Part shown: positions 17,898-26,438 of the stretch, piece by piece
Layout: each line of letters opens with the position of its first letter
Position numbering within the stretch: position 1 is the first letter of the stretch
Assembly (NCBI RefSeq): GCF_003254475.1
Contig: NZ_QFYQ01000001.1
Coordinates: 1,922,001 to 1,986,000, forward strand
From: Phenylobacterium soli
Lineage (GTDB): Bacteria; Pseudomonadota; Alphaproteobacteria; Caulobacterales; Caulobacteraceae
Reading direction: 5' to 3'
Length of the DNA: 64,000 nucleotides
Notes under the pieces: model-generated
The model's database searches: none
Seen by the model: only the letters and a program-made list of their open reading frames with translations
What the model was told of the DNA's origin: nothing
Position numbers and translations under genes: made by a program

Positions 17898-19289
17898 ATG
17901 TATGACGCCATCCCGGCCCTCGATGAGGCCGAGCTGCGCCGCCTGGAGACCGAGTACTGCTCCTACGGGGACACGGTGCACTACCTGCCGGATCCCAAGT
18001 TCTTCACCGGCTGCGAAGGCTCGTACATGTACGACGCCGAGGGCCGCGAGTTCCTCGACCTGCAGATGTGGTACTCGGCGGTCAACTTCGGATACCGCAA
18101 CCCGCGCCTGAACGCCGTGGCGGCCCGTCAGCTCGACACCCTGCCGCAGGTCGCGTCGCAGTACCTGCACCGCGAGAAGGTCGAGCTCGCGGCTATGATT
18201 GCCCAGGACGCCCAGAAGAAGTTCGGCAATAAGGGGCGCGTGCACTTCAACGTCGGCGGCGCGCAGGCGGTCGAGGACAGCCTCAAGATCGTGCGCAACG
18301 CCACCAGCGGGAAGAGCCTGATGTTCGCCTTCGAGGGCGGCTATCACGGCCGGACGCTCGGCGCCTCGGCGATCACCTCGTCCTACCGCTACCGCCGCCG
18401 CTACGGCCACTTCGGCGAGCGGGCCCAGTTCATCGAGTTCCCCTACCACTTCCGCGGCCCCAAGGGCATGAGCAAGGAGGAGTACGGCTCCTACTGCGTC
18501 CAGAAGTTCGAGCGGCTGTTCGAGACCGAGTACAACGGCGTCCTCGACACCAAGACCGGCCAGGCGGAGTTCGCCGCCTTCTACGTGGAGCCGATCCAGG
18601 GCACCGGCGGCTACGTCGTCCCCCCGAAGAACTTCTTCATCGAGCTGAAGAAGGTGCTCGACCGCTACGGCATCCTGCTCGTGGTCGACGAGATCCAGAT
18701 GGGCTTCTTCCGGACCGGCAAGCTCTGGTCCATCGAGCACTTCGGCGTCGAGCCGGACGTGCTGGTCTTCGGCAAGGCCCTGACCAACGGCCTCAACCCG
18801 CTCTCCGGCCTCTGGGCCAAGGAAGAGCTGATCAACCCGACCCTCTTCCCGCCGGGCTCCACCCACTCGACCTTCAACTCCAACCCGATGGGCACCTCGG
18901 TGGGGCTAGAGGTGATGCGGATGCTCGCTGAGGACGACTACGAGCGCTCCGTCGCCGAGAAGGGCGCCTACTTCCTGGACGGCCTCAAGGACCTCCAGAA
19001 GCGCTGGCCGCAGATCGGCGACGTCGATGGCCTGGGCCTCGCCCTCCGCGCCGAGATCTGCGAGGCGGACGGCTGGACGCCCAACAAAGCCCTGCTCGAC
19101 CAGATGGCCGAGGAAGGCATGAAGGGCGATCTCGACGCCGGCAACGGCAAGTCGTGCGGCCTGATCCTCGACGTCGGCGGCTACTACAAGAACGTCATCA
19201 CCCTCGCGCCGTCGCTGCACATCACCAAGGACGAGATCGACCTCGGCATCCGCCTGATCGACCAGCTCCTGAGGCGCTGCGCCGGCTGA
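17898..19289 (+). CDS. class III PLP-dependent aminotransferase of the acyl-amine cluster
   Basis: A 463-residue fold-type I aminotransferase. The PLP lysine is Lys293 in VFGKALTNGLNP, with the cofactor-contacting aspartate in LLVVDEIQMGFFRTGK and GTGGYVVPPKNFF before it. The N-terminal block has MWYSAVNFGYRNPRL and the middle HFNVGGAQAVEDSLKI. It is nearest to lysine/ornithine-type omega-transaminases and to diaminobutyrate transaminases. A perfect AAGGAG lies 7 bases before the ATG. Its place between a phosphatase and an arginase-fold enzyme suggests that it supplies or modifies an amino group of the cluster product. Confidence 0.92.
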   Translation: MYDAIPALDEAELRRLETEYCSYGDTVHYLPDPKFFTGCEGSYMYDAEGREFLDLQMWYSAVNFGYRNPRLNAVAARQLDTLPQVASQYLHREKVELAAMIAQDAQKKFGNKGRVHFNVGGAQAVEDSLKIVRNATSGKSLMFAFEGGYHGRTLGASAITSSYRYRRRYGHFGERAQFIEFPYHFRGPKGMSKEEYGSYCVQKFERLFETEYNGVLDTKTGQAEFAAFYVEPIQGTGGYVVPPKNFFIELKKVLDRYGILLVVDEIQMGFFRTGKLWSIEHFGVEPDVLVFGKALTNGLNPLSGLWAKEELINPTLFPPGSTHSTFNSNPMGTSVGLEVMRMLAEDDYERSVAEKGAYFLDGLKDLQKRWPQIGDVDGLGLALRAEICEADGWTPNKALLDQMAEEGMKGDLDAGNGKSCGLILDVGGYYKNVITLAPSLHITKDEIDLGIRLIDQLLRRCAG

Positions 19290-19293
19290 TCCG

Positions 19294-20211
19294 ATGCGTC
19301 CGGCGATCCTACAGCTCGACGACAGCCTCGCGCGGCAGGGCAGCCTGGAGCGGGCCGTACTGGCGCGTGGCGGACGTGTCATGAGCGCCCGCGATCTCGG
19401 GCCTGCGCTGCGGCTGTGGACCCGTCGCGGGACGCTGGGCGAGCTGAGGGGGCGGATCCTGGACGGGCTCCCGGCCCGCGGCGAGGCCGAGGTCGTGTTC
19501 GCCGGCTCGGGCGATTTCCATCACGTCACGCCGCTGCTCCTGGAGCGCGCCGTGGCCATGGCCGGCGAGCCGGTCACCGTGCTGCACTTCGACAATCACC
19601 CGGACTGGGTGCGCTTCGCCCAGGGCCTGCACTGCGGCTCGTGGGTGGGGCAGGCGGCGCGGATGGACGGCGTGGACCGTGTCGTGACGGTCGGCGTCTG
19701 CAGTCCCGACATCGGGCGCAGGAAGGCGCACGAGGGCGACCTCGAACTCATCTGGGAGAACAAGCTCGACGTCTTCGCCTGGACGGCGCCGGACGGGCGC
19801 GCGGAGGTGACGCTGGAAGGCCGATCCTGGCCGACCATCGAGTCCCTCGGCGAGGCCGCCTTCCTCGACCGGCTGGACGCAGCGATCGCCACGCGCTCCG
19901 TCTATGTGACCCTCGACAAGGACGTGCTCCGGGCGGAGGACGCCGTCACCAACTGGGACCAGGGCCGCGCCAGCCTGGAGTTCGTGGCGGCTGCGGTGCG
20001 CAGCGTCTCGCGCGGGCGGCGCATCGTCGGCGCAGACGTGGTCGGCGACTGGTCCAAGCCAGACTATGGCCTGGGGCTCGGCGGCCTGATGAAGCGGGGC
20101 GAGGCGATGCTCGACCAGCCCTGGTCGCGGCCACGTCCGGACGAGGCCGACCGGCTCAACGAGGCGGTGAACCTGCGGCTGCTCGAGGTCTTCACGGAGC
20201 TTCGCCGATGA
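19294..20211 (+). CDS. arginase/ureohydrolase-fold protein
   Basis: A 305-residue protein of the ureohydrolase superfamily. Metal-ligand positions are kept: GSGDFHHVT (counterpart of GGDH), VLHFDNHPDW (counterpart of the DAHxD loop) and VTLDKDVL (counterpart of SxDxD). A dinuclear manganese site is therefore likely. Overall similarity to arginase, agmatinase or formimidoylglutamase is low, so the substrate (guanidine, amidine or amide) is open. It starts 4 bases after the aminotransferase and overlaps the next gene by 4 bases. With the aminotransferase it could process an arginine- or agmatine-derived amine. Confidence 0.8.
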   Translation: MRPAILQLDDSLARQGSLERAVLARGGRVMSARDLGPALRLWTRRGTLGELRGRILDGLPARGEAEVVFAGSGDFHHVTPLLLERAVAMAGEPVTVLHFDNHPDWVRFAQGLHCGSWVGQAARMDGVDRVVTVGVCSPDIGRRKAHEGDLELIWENKLDVFAWTAPDGRAEVTLEGRSWPTIESLGEAAFLDRLDAAIATRSVYVTLDKDVLRAEDAVTNWDQGRASLEFVAAAVRSVSRGRRIVGADVVGDWSKPDYGLGLGGLMKRGEAMLDQPWSRPRPDEADRLNEAVNLRLLEVFTELRR

Positions 20212-20579
20212 CCGCCGAGAAGCTCGTTCCGGCGGCGCTGGGTCTGCTCGGTTTCTGCATCGCGGCCGAGACGGTCCAGCAGCTCAGCTTCAAGGTCGGC
20301 AACGGCCGGGCCGAGAGCCGGCCGGGATTCGTGCGCGCCATTCTCACCCAGCCGCTGATCTGGACGGGCATCCTCCTCTGGATCGTCGAGAGCATCGCCT
20401 GGGTGCTGGTGCTGCAGAAGAGCCCGCTGTCCATGGCCTATCCGGTCATGACCCTCACCTACGCGACAGTGCCGCTCGCGGGGCTCGTCCTGCTGCGCGA
20501 GCGGATGAGCCGGCGCCAGATGGCCGGCGCCGCCCTGATCTTTGCGGGCGTCCTGCTGGTCGGGGTGTCGGGCGCATGA
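20208..20579 (+). CDS. small EamA/SMR-type membrane protein, subunit 1
   Basis: A 123-residue protein with four hydrophobic segments, the size of half an EamA/DMT transporter. It has PLIWTGILLWIVESIAWVLV and MAYPVMTLTYATVPLAGLVL, the latter resembling the SMR/ArnE-ArnF signature region. Such small multidrug-resistance-type subunits work as dimers; ArnE and ArnF form a pair that flips an undecaprenyl-linked amino sugar. A second small subunit is encoded at 22544 in the same operon. Overlaps of 4 bases at both ends show strict co-translation. Confidence 0.85.
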   Translation: MTAEKLVPAALGLLGFCIAAETVQQLSFKVGNGRAESRPGFVRAILTQPLIWTGILLWIVESIAWVLVLQKSPLSMAYPVMTLTYATVPLAGLVLLRERMSRRQMAGAALIFAGVLLVGVSGA

Positions 20580-21439
20580 GCCGGTTCAAGCTGCCCACCC
20601 GCGACCTCACGTTCCGGCTCGACGGCGGCCAGGGCAAGGCGGTGCTGTGCGTGCACGGGATGACCGGCGCGCCGGGTGAGATGAAGTTCCTGGCCAAGCG
20701 CCTTCACAAGCGCGGCTTCTCGGTGGCCGCGCCCCTGCTCGCCGGCCACGGCGTCGACGAGGCCACCCTGCTCCGGACGCGCTGGACGGACTGGCTGGGT
20801 TCGGTGCGGGAAGCCTACCATACCCTCAAGCGCGACCACGACGAGGTCGCCATCGCGGGAATCTGCGTCGGCGGCGCGCTCGGCCTGGCGCTCGCCGCCG
20901 AGGAGCCGTCGGTCGCTGGCGTAGCGGTCTATTCGATGACCTACCGCTACGACGGCTGGAACATGAAGCACTGGTACTCGGCGATCGCGCCGTTCGCCGA
21001 GCCGTTCGCAGGCCTGCCGCTGGTGCGGCGCATGAGCTTCGTCGAGCCCTATCCCTTCGGCCTCAAGGACGAGCGGCTGCGCGACGGCATGACCGCCGCC
21101 CAGGGGGCGGTGATCCCGGGCGCGCTCGATCGCGTGCCGCTGGGCGCCATGGCGGAGATGCACCGCCTGGCCGCGCATCTCGACCGGGTGGGCCCGCAGA
21201 TCCGCCAGCCCGTCCTCATCCTGCACGCGCAGGACGACGACATGAGTCACCCGCGCAATGCCTACCGCCTTCAGGAGACGCTGGGCGGTAGCCGGGTCGA
21301 ACTGCACCTGCTCGACGACTGCTACCACATGATCCACGTCGACCGGCAAAGGGACCTTGTGGGCGACCTCACCGCCGACTTCTTCGGCGCGCCGCGCGCC
21401 GCAGTCCGGCCGCGCGTTTCGGAGGCGGCGAATGCCTGA
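20576..21439 (+). CDS. alpha/beta hydrolase with a cysteine nucleophile
   Basis: A 287-residue alpha/beta hydrolase. The oxyanion segment is VLCVHGMTGAPGEM; the nucleophile elbow is GICVGG with Cys97 instead of serine. The acid is among Asp220-222 in HAQDDDMSH and the base is His251 in CYHMIHVDR. The general form is like carboxylesterase/monoacylglycerol lipases, while a cysteine at the elbow recalls dienelactone hydrolase and some acyltransferases. It may release or transfer the acyl chain made by the ACP and ketosynthase encoded downstream. It overlaps its neighbours at both ends. Confidence 0.88.
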   Translation: MSRFKLPTRDLTFRLDGGQGKAVLCVHGMTGAPGEMKFLAKRLHKRGFSVAAPLLAGHGVDEATLLRTRWTDWLGSVREAYHTLKRDHDEVAIAGICVGGALGLALAAEEPSVAGVAVYSMTYRYDGWNMKHWYSAIAPFAEPFAGLPLVRRMSFVEPYPFGLKDERLRDGMTAAQGAVIPGALDRVPLGAMAEMHRLAAHLDRVGPQIRQPVLILHAQDDDMSHPRNAYRLQETLGGSRVELHLLDDCYHMIHVDRQRDLVGDLTADFFGAPRAAVRPRVSEAANA

Positions 21440-22547
21440 AGCGCGCGTGGTCCGCTCCGTCGATGAGATCGGCCGCGAAGCCTGGGACGCCTGCTTCCCC
21501 GGCGCGCTGGAGGGCTACGATTACCTGGCCGCGGTCGAGGCCGCAGGGCTCGACGGCTTCGACTGGCGCTACGCGGTGGCGGAAGAGGGCGGGCGCGTGC
21601 TCGCCGCCGCGCCGGGCTTCTTCACCGACTATTCGCTCGACACGACGCTCACCGACCTTGGCCGCCGACTGGTGGCTGCGACGCGCAGGATCGCTCCGCG
21701 GGCCTTCACGGTCCGCATGGCCTGCCTCGGCTCGCCCTGCACGGAAGACGCGGGGCTCGGCTTCGCACCCGACGTTCCGGCGGAGCGTCGCTCTGAACTC
21801 CTGCGGGTCCTGCTCGAGGGCTTCGAGACGGCCGCGGCCCAGGCGGGTTGCTGGCTGCTGGCCGTCAAGGACGCGCCGGAGGGGCAGCGCGAGGCCTGGG
21901 CGAGCGCCGCGCGAGCGATCGGCTACCAGCAGACGCCGGGCATGCCCACCGCGGTCCTGCCGATCGATTTCGCCGACCTCGACGGCTATCTGGCCCGGCT
22001 CAGCCACGCCACCCGCAAGGACATGCGGCGCAAGCTGAAGGTCCTCGACCGGCTTCGCATCGAGGTGGTGAGCGACCTTGCCGGTCTCGAGCCGCGAATC
22101 CTCGACCTCTACCGCCAGACCCGCGAGCGTTCGGACCTGCAGTTCGAGGACCTCACCGCGGCCTATTTCGCGGGCGTCCTCGCGCGGATGGGCGAGCGGG
22201 CCCTGTGCGTCCTCTACTGGGCGGGGGACGAGCTGATCGGCTTCAACCTGCTGCTCCAGGACGGCGAGACCCTGCTCGACAAATTCTTCTGCATGGAGAG
22301 CGCCCGTGGGCCGGCGCTCAACCTCTACTTCGTGAGCTGGTTCACGAACGTCCGGCTGTGCCTGGAGCGCGGCCTCAAGCGTTATCAGAGCGGCCAGGCG
22401 GCCTACGAGAACAAGCTCCGGCTGGGCAGCCGCCTGATCGGCGCCGACATGTACTTCCGTCACCGCCGGCCGCTGGTGAACCGGGCCCTGCAATGGGCCG
22501 CGCCGCTGCTCGCCGACGATCCCGCGCCGCAGAGGGGCGCCGCATGA
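21432..22547 (+). CDS. GNAT-fold acyltransferase (FemAB/BioF2-like)
   Basis: A 371-residue protein resembling the double-GNAT FemAB/BioF2-like acetyltransferases. Typical features are LSHATRKDMRRKLKVLDRL in the linker region, the second-domain strand VLYWAGDELIGFNLLLQDG, and the end block RYQSGQAAYENKLRLGSRL. Family members move acyl or aminoacyl groups to amines. Here an N-acyl transfer from the cluster ACP to an amine is a reasonable inference. The ATG at 21432 lies within the preceding gene and has GGAGG close upstream; the end overlaps the next gene by 4 bases. Confidence 0.82.
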   Translation: MPEARVVRSVDEIGREAWDACFPGALEGYDYLAAVEAAGLDGFDWRYAVAEEGGRVLAAAPGFFTDYSLDTTLTDLGRRLVAATRRIAPRAFTVRMACLGSPCTEDAGLGFAPDVPAERRSELLRVLLEGFETAAAQAGCWLLAVKDAPEGQREAWASAARAIGYQQTPGMPTAVLPIDFADLDGYLARLSHATRKDMRRKLKVLDRLRIEVVSDLAGLEPRILDLYRQTRERSDLQFEDLTAAYFAGVLARMGERALCVLYWAGDELIGFNLLLQDGETLLDKFFCMESARGPALNLYFVSWFTNVRLCLERGLKRYQSGQAAYENKLRLGSRLIGADMYFRHRRPLVNRALQWAAPLLADDPAPQRGAA

Positions 22548-22939
22548 CCAGCGCAGCCCTGCACCGCGCCCGCGCCGCCCGGCCCCTCGTCTGGCTGGCC
22601 ATGCCCGTCATGGGCCTGATCAACCAGTACCTGGCGGTCCGCACGGCCCACGCCATGCAGGGCGTGCCGCTCGGTCTCAGCTGGCTGGCGGCGGCGATCC
22701 GCTCGCCCTGGGTGCAGACCTGGATCGGCTGCGAGATCGTCACCTTCGCGGCCTGGATGGTGGTGCTCTCCAACCTGTCGCTCAGCGCCGCCTTCCCGAT
22801 GACAGCGCTCGGCTACGTGCTGGTCATCGGCATGGGCTGGACCGTCCTCGGCGAGCCAGTGACCCTCGCCGAGATCGTGGGCGGCGCGGCGATCCTCGCC
22901 GGCGTCTGGCTGCTGGGCGAAGGGGAGGCGGCGGAATGA
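22544..22939 (+). CDS. small EamA/SMR-type membrane protein, subunit 2
   Basis: A 131-residue membrane protein with four hydrophobic segments and the C-terminal EamA-like block MTALGYVLVIGMGWTVLGEP, then IVGGAAILAGVWLLGE. It is diverged from the 123-residue subunit at 20208 but has the same size and topology. The two probably form a heterodimeric exporter or flippase like ArnE/ArnF. It overlaps both neighbouring genes by 4 bases and directly precedes an outer-membrane protein, consistent with a route for product export. Confidence 0.83.
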   Translation: MTSAALHRARAARPLVWLAMPVMGLINQYLAVRTAHAMQGVPLGLSWLAAAIRSPWVQTWIGCEIVTFAAWMVVLSNLSLSAAFPMTALGYVLVIGMGWTVLGEPVTLAEIVGGAAILAGVWLLGEGEAAE

Positions 22940-23718
22940 GGCGCCTCGTCCTCCTCGTCGGCCTGCCGCTCGCGCTCCTCGTCGCGGGGCCCGCTGCGGC
23001 CGAAGGCTCGGGTTCCTCCCGCGACTGGACGGTGGATTGGGGCGGCGCGGCGCGCGTCAGGCCCGACCATATCGGATCGAACCACTACCGCGTCGACGCC
23101 GTGCCGGTGGTCGAGGCGAGCTATGGCGACCGGCTGACGATCAGCTTCGACGACGGGGTCAAGTTCCGCGCGTTCAACTGGGGGCCGGTCTCCGCCGGAC
23201 CGCTCGCGGAGTACCGGCAGTCGTTCAACGACGCCCTGCCGCGGGGCGCCTTCCGGATGAGCGACGTCGTCGAGCTCGGCGGCTTCGTCGAGGGGCGCAC
23301 GCCGATCGGCGTCGCCGAAGCGCGCCTACGCCATGCGGTGGGCGGCTACGACGGCTGGTCGGGCGACCTCTCCTTCTCGACCGGCGCCCCGGTGACGCCG
23401 AAGCTGATGCTCGGCGGTCAGGCGCGGCTGTCGTGGGCGGATGCCAATTTCACCCAGGAATACTTCGGCCTGCGCCCGCACGCCGCGACCCGCTTCGGCC
23501 TGCCGCGTTTTCTCGACGAGGACTTCGTGACCGTCGGAGGCGAGCTCGATGCGGCCCGTCAGATCACGCCCAAGGTCCGCGTGGTGCTGGCGCTTTCGGC
23601 CGACCGCATCGTCGGTCAGCTGCGTCCGAGCCCGATCTTCGACAGCCGCAACATCTTCACCACTTCCCTCGGCCTCACCTACCACTGGTCCTCCGGGACC
23701 GCAGGACGTTCCCAATGA
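22936..23718 (+). CDS. MipA/OmpV-family outer-membrane protein
   Basis: A 260-residue exported protein with a signal peptide MRRLVLLVGLPLALLVAGPA cleaved near AAAEG, then alternating beta-strand sequence and a final aromatic strand ending TTSLGLTYHW. The segment GVKFRAFNWGPVSAGPLAEY is characteristic of the MipA/OmpV family. In E. coli MipA is a scaffold for MltA and PBP1B; other members act as small porins. Being inside a biosynthetic operon, it may carry or anchor the product at the outer membrane. Overlaps of 4 bases at both ends. Confidence 0.88.
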   Translation: MRRLVLLVGLPLALLVAGPAAAEGSGSSRDWTVDWGGAARVRPDHIGSNHYRVDAVPVVEASYGDRLTISFDDGVKFRAFNWGPVSAGPLAEYRQSFNDALPRGAFRMSDVVELGGFVEGRTPIGVAEARLRHAVGGYDGWSGDLSFSTGAPVTPKLMLGGQARLSWADANFTQEYFGLRPHAATRFGLPRFLDEDFVTVGGELDAARQITPKVRVVLALSADRIVGQLRPSPIFDSRNIFTTSLGLTYHWSSGTAGRSQ

Positions 23719-23963
23719 AAGCCACCGAAACCGAGCTCCTCGACCTCATCGCCCAGGAAGCCATCATCGACCGCTCCAAGCTGGTCCGCGAAGCCACGCT
23801 GGAAGACCTCGGCATCTCTTCGCTCGACCTGATCTCCATGCTCTTCGAGCTCGAGGAGAAGTACGGCGTGGTGATCGAGGAAGGCGACATGCCCCAGATG
23901 TCGACCCTCGGGGAGATGGTCGACTTCCTGCTTGGCCGCATCAACGCCGAGGCCACCGCCTGA
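23715..23963 (+). CDS. dedicated acyl carrier protein
   Basis: An 82-residue acidic carrier protein with the phosphopantetheine site at Ser36 in DLGISSLDLISML and the helix II region LFELEEKYGVVIEE. It is not the housekeeping AcpP; it lies in the cluster next to its own ketosynthase, with which it shares a TGATG overlap. It should carry the growing or modified acyl chain for the condensing enzyme, the desaturase and the acyltransferase. Confidence 0.94.
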   Translation: MKATETELLDLIAQEAIIDRSKLVREATLEDLGISSLDLISMLFELEEKYGVVIEEGDMPQMSTLGEMVDFLLGRINAEATA

Positions 23964-25189
23964 TGACCCGCCGCATCGCCATCACCGGCCTGGGCGCGGT
24001 CTCGGCCCTGGGCGTCGGCGCCCACGGCAACTGGGAGGCGGCGCGCGAAGGCCGTTCGGGCATCGCGCCCACCCTGTTCGATGGCGGCCAGTACGGGCCG
24101 GACCCGGTGACCTTGCCGGCGGCCCTGACCGCCGACGGTTTCTCTGCCGGCTTCGAGGCGCGCCATGGCCGCAAGGTGTCGGCCACCCTCGACCGCTTCG
24201 CCCATCTGGCGCTCTGCGCCGCCGGCGAGGCCCTCGACCAGGCCGGCCTCGTCGACCATCCGGCCCTTGCCCAGCGAACGGCCATCGTGCTCGGCCACGG
24301 GCAGGGCGGACAGGAGACCCTGGAGAAGAGCTACGAGCGCTACTTCGGCCTCAAGACCCAGCGCATGCATCCGGCGACCGTGCCGAAGATCATGGTCTCG
24401 GGGGCGGTGAGCGCGGTGGCGATGCAGTTCGGCGTCCACGGGCCGGTGTTCGCCGTCTCCTCGGCCTGCGCCTCCTCGGCGCACGCCCTGGTGCAGGGCG
24501 CGGGGCTCATCCAGACCGGTCTCGCCGACGTTGCGATCGTCGGCGGCTCCGAGGCGATCGCGACGCCGGGCTGCATGTCCGGCTGGATGGCCATCCAGGC
24601 CCTGGCCGGCGAGACCTGCCGGCCCTTCTCGAAGGACCGCGACGGCATGGTCATGGCCGACGGCGGGGCGGTCCTGATCCTCGAGGACTACGCGCACGCC
24701 GAGGCGCGCGGGGCCGAGATCCTCGGCGAGTTCCTCGGCGCGGGCATGACCTCGGACGCCTTCCACATCACCCAGCCCTCGCTAGAGGGCACCAGCGGGG
24801 CGATGCGCCAGGCGGTGGCCAACGGCGGCCTCGCGAACGCCGAGGAAGTGCTGATCTCGGCGCACGGCACCGGCACGCCGCTCAACGACAAGAACGAGGC
24901 GGCCTCCATCCTGGCCGTCTTCGGTGAAGACGCCGGCCGTCACCCGGTCATCGCCACCAAGAGCGCCCATGGGCACCTGATTGGCGGGTCGGCCGCCCTG
25001 CAGGCCGTCATCGCGCTCCAGGCGCTCAAGGCCGGCTTTGCCCCGCCGATCCAGAACTTCAGCGAGGCCGATCCCGAATGCGCCGTCGCCCTGGTCACCG
25101 GCCAGGCGCGGCCGATCACGGCGCGTCACGCCCTGGTCAACGCCTTCGCGTTCGGCGGCCTCAACGTCTGCATGGCGTTCGCGGCATGA
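23963..25189 (+). CDS. beta-ketoacyl-ACP synthase (FabF-like)
   Basis: A 408-residue condensing enzyme of the KAS II type. The catalytic triad is complete: Cys169 in VSSACASSAH, His301 in SAHGTGTPLND and His338 in KSAHGHLIGG, with Lys333 kept. It should join a malonyl unit to an acyl-ACP, using the adjacent ACP. No ketoreductase, dehydratase or enoyl reductase lies in the operon, so either a single round of extension takes place or the housekeeping FAS enzymes complete the cycle. A beta-keto product would be a natural substrate for the clustered aminotransferase; this is inference. Confidence 0.94.
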   Translation: MTRRIAITGLGAVSALGVGAHGNWEAAREGRSGIAPTLFDGGQYGPDPVTLPAALTADGFSAGFEARHGRKVSATLDRFAHLALCAAGEALDQAGLVDHPALAQRTAIVLGHGQGGQETLEKSYERYFGLKTQRMHPATVPKIMVSGAVSAVAMQFGVHGPVFAVSSACASSAHALVQGAGLIQTGLADVAIVGGSEAIATPGCMSGWMAIQALAGETCRPFSKDRDGMVMADGGAVLILEDYAHAEARGAEILGEFLGAGMTSDAFHITQPSLEGTSGAMRQAVANGGLANAEEVLISAHGTGTPLNDKNEAASILAVFGEDAGRHPVIATKSAHGHLIGGSAALQAVIALQALKAGFAPPIQNFSEADPECAVALVTGQARPITARHALVNAFAFGGLNVCMAFAA

Positions 25190-26106
25190 CGGGCCAGCGG
25201 AGACGAGCCGGCGGGCGGATCTTCCGCTACACGGCGTGGGACGCGATCCCGGCGGCGCTCGTCTATGCGCACCTCGCCGCCCTGGTGGTCTTCTTCCTGG
25301 CCTGGCCGCAGCTGTCCTGGGCGGCGCGGCTGGCGGGGGCGGGGCTCTACGCCTTCGCGATCGGCTGGAACCAGGACTCCATCAGCCACAACTTCATCCA
25401 CAACCCGTTCTTCACCTCGAAGCTGGCGAACCGGATCACCGCCTTCGCCCTGACGCTCGAGAACGGCGTGCCGCAGACGATGTACGCCTACGTCCATATG
25501 CGGCACCACGCGGGCAACTCCGACCGGCCGGACGCCGCGGGGGAAACCCGGGACCCGATCTCGATCTACAGGCACGGCCGGGACGGGAAGGCCGAGCCGA
25601 TGCTGTCCTACGTGTTCATGGGGTTCTGGCGCGACGACGGCCCCTTCGAGGTCGCCCGCCAGATCCGCGCCAAACGGCCAGCCGAGGCAAGGCGCGCCCT
25701 GGAGGAGTTCTGGGTGATGATCGCCGTCTATGCGGCGCTGCTGGCGATCCGCTGGGAGTTCATCCTGGTGCTCGCGCCGTTCTATTACCTCGGCCAGTCG
25801 CTCTCCTTCCTGATCGCCTATTACGAACACCTCGGCGCAGATCCGGACGAGCCCAGAGCGACGGGGGTTTCGACCTACGAGCCGATCTACAATCTCGTGT
25901 TCATGAACAACGGCTACCACGCCGAGCACCACTATCGACCCAAGCAGCACTGGACCCGCATGGCGTCGCTGCGTCGGGAGATGATGGCCGAGACGGACGC
26001 GGCCCCGATCCCGGTGATCGGGCCGGCTCATTTCCTGGGCTTCCTCGATCCGCGGACGTGGCGAACGCCCACCGCGGCCAAGGGGCGGCCGGCGGCCGTG
26101 CATTAG
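25186..26106 (+). CDS. membrane fatty acid desaturase-like diiron enzyme
   Basis: A 306-residue membrane diiron enzyme. Three histidine boxes are seen: HNFIH (His68, His72), HMRHH (His104, 107, 108) and HAEHH (His245, 248, 249). Hydrophobic pairs lie at about residues 20-60 and 175-212. This set is that of acyl-lipid/acyl-ACP desaturases, hydroxylases and acetylenases such as AlkB and JamB. In this operon it may act on the ACP-bound or finished acyl chain. Desaturation, hydroxylation or alkyne formation cannot be told apart by sequence reading. It overlaps the ketosynthase gene by 4 bases. Confidence 0.92.
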   Translation: MTGQRRRAGGRIFRYTAWDAIPAALVYAHLAALVVFFLAWPQLSWAARLAGAGLYAFAIGWNQDSISHNFIHNPFFTSKLANRITAFALTLENGVPQTMYAYVHMRHHAGNSDRPDAAGETRDPISIYRHGRDGKAEPMLSYVFMGFWRDDGPFEVARQIRAKRPAEARRALEEFWVMIAVYAALLAIRWEFILVLAPFYYLGQSLSFLIAYYEHLGADPDEPRATGVSTYEPIYNLVFMNNGYHAEHHYRPKQHWTRMASLRREMMAETDAAPIPVIGPAHFLGFLDPRTWRTPTAAKGRPAAVH

Positions 26107-26117
26107 GGAGGACGAGG

Positions 26118-26327
26118 ATGCGGGGGCGGATCCTCTTGATGGTCGGATTGGCGCTGGCGGCGATGGCCGCCTGCTCGCGCAAGGATTCCATCTACATCGA
26201 ACCGGGCAAGCGGGACTCCGAGCCGCCGCCCCGCAGCGCGCCTCCCAAGGCGCCGTCCACTGCGCCCGCGGCCAAGCCGCCGCAGACCGGGCCGAAGCCT
26301 GCGCAGGCGCCGCGGCCCAAGGGCTGA
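26118..26327 (+). CDS. small proline-rich lipoprotein, last gene of the cluster
   Basis: A 69-residue predicted lipoprotein: MRGRILLMVGLALAAMAACS gives a signal peptide with lipobox AMAAC, so Cys19 is the lipidated residue. The mature part is only about 50 residues, rich in proline, lysine and alanine, as in a disordered periplasmic linker. GGGAGGACGAGG precedes the ATG, 11 bases after the desaturase stop. It may bridge the exporter and the outer-membrane protein; no family is recognised. Confidence 0.75.
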   Translation: MRGRILLMVGLALAAMAACSRKDSIYIEPGKRDSEPPPRSAPPKAPSTAPAAKPPQTGPKPAQAPRPKG

Positions 26328-26438
26328 AGCCCCGCCGGTCGAACATTGCTGAAATTTCATGGAGCGACCCATCGCCGCAACCGGAGGTGTGTCGTATAAC
26401 GTCGCTCGACGGATTCGAGCTGGCTGAGGGGGGCGGCG

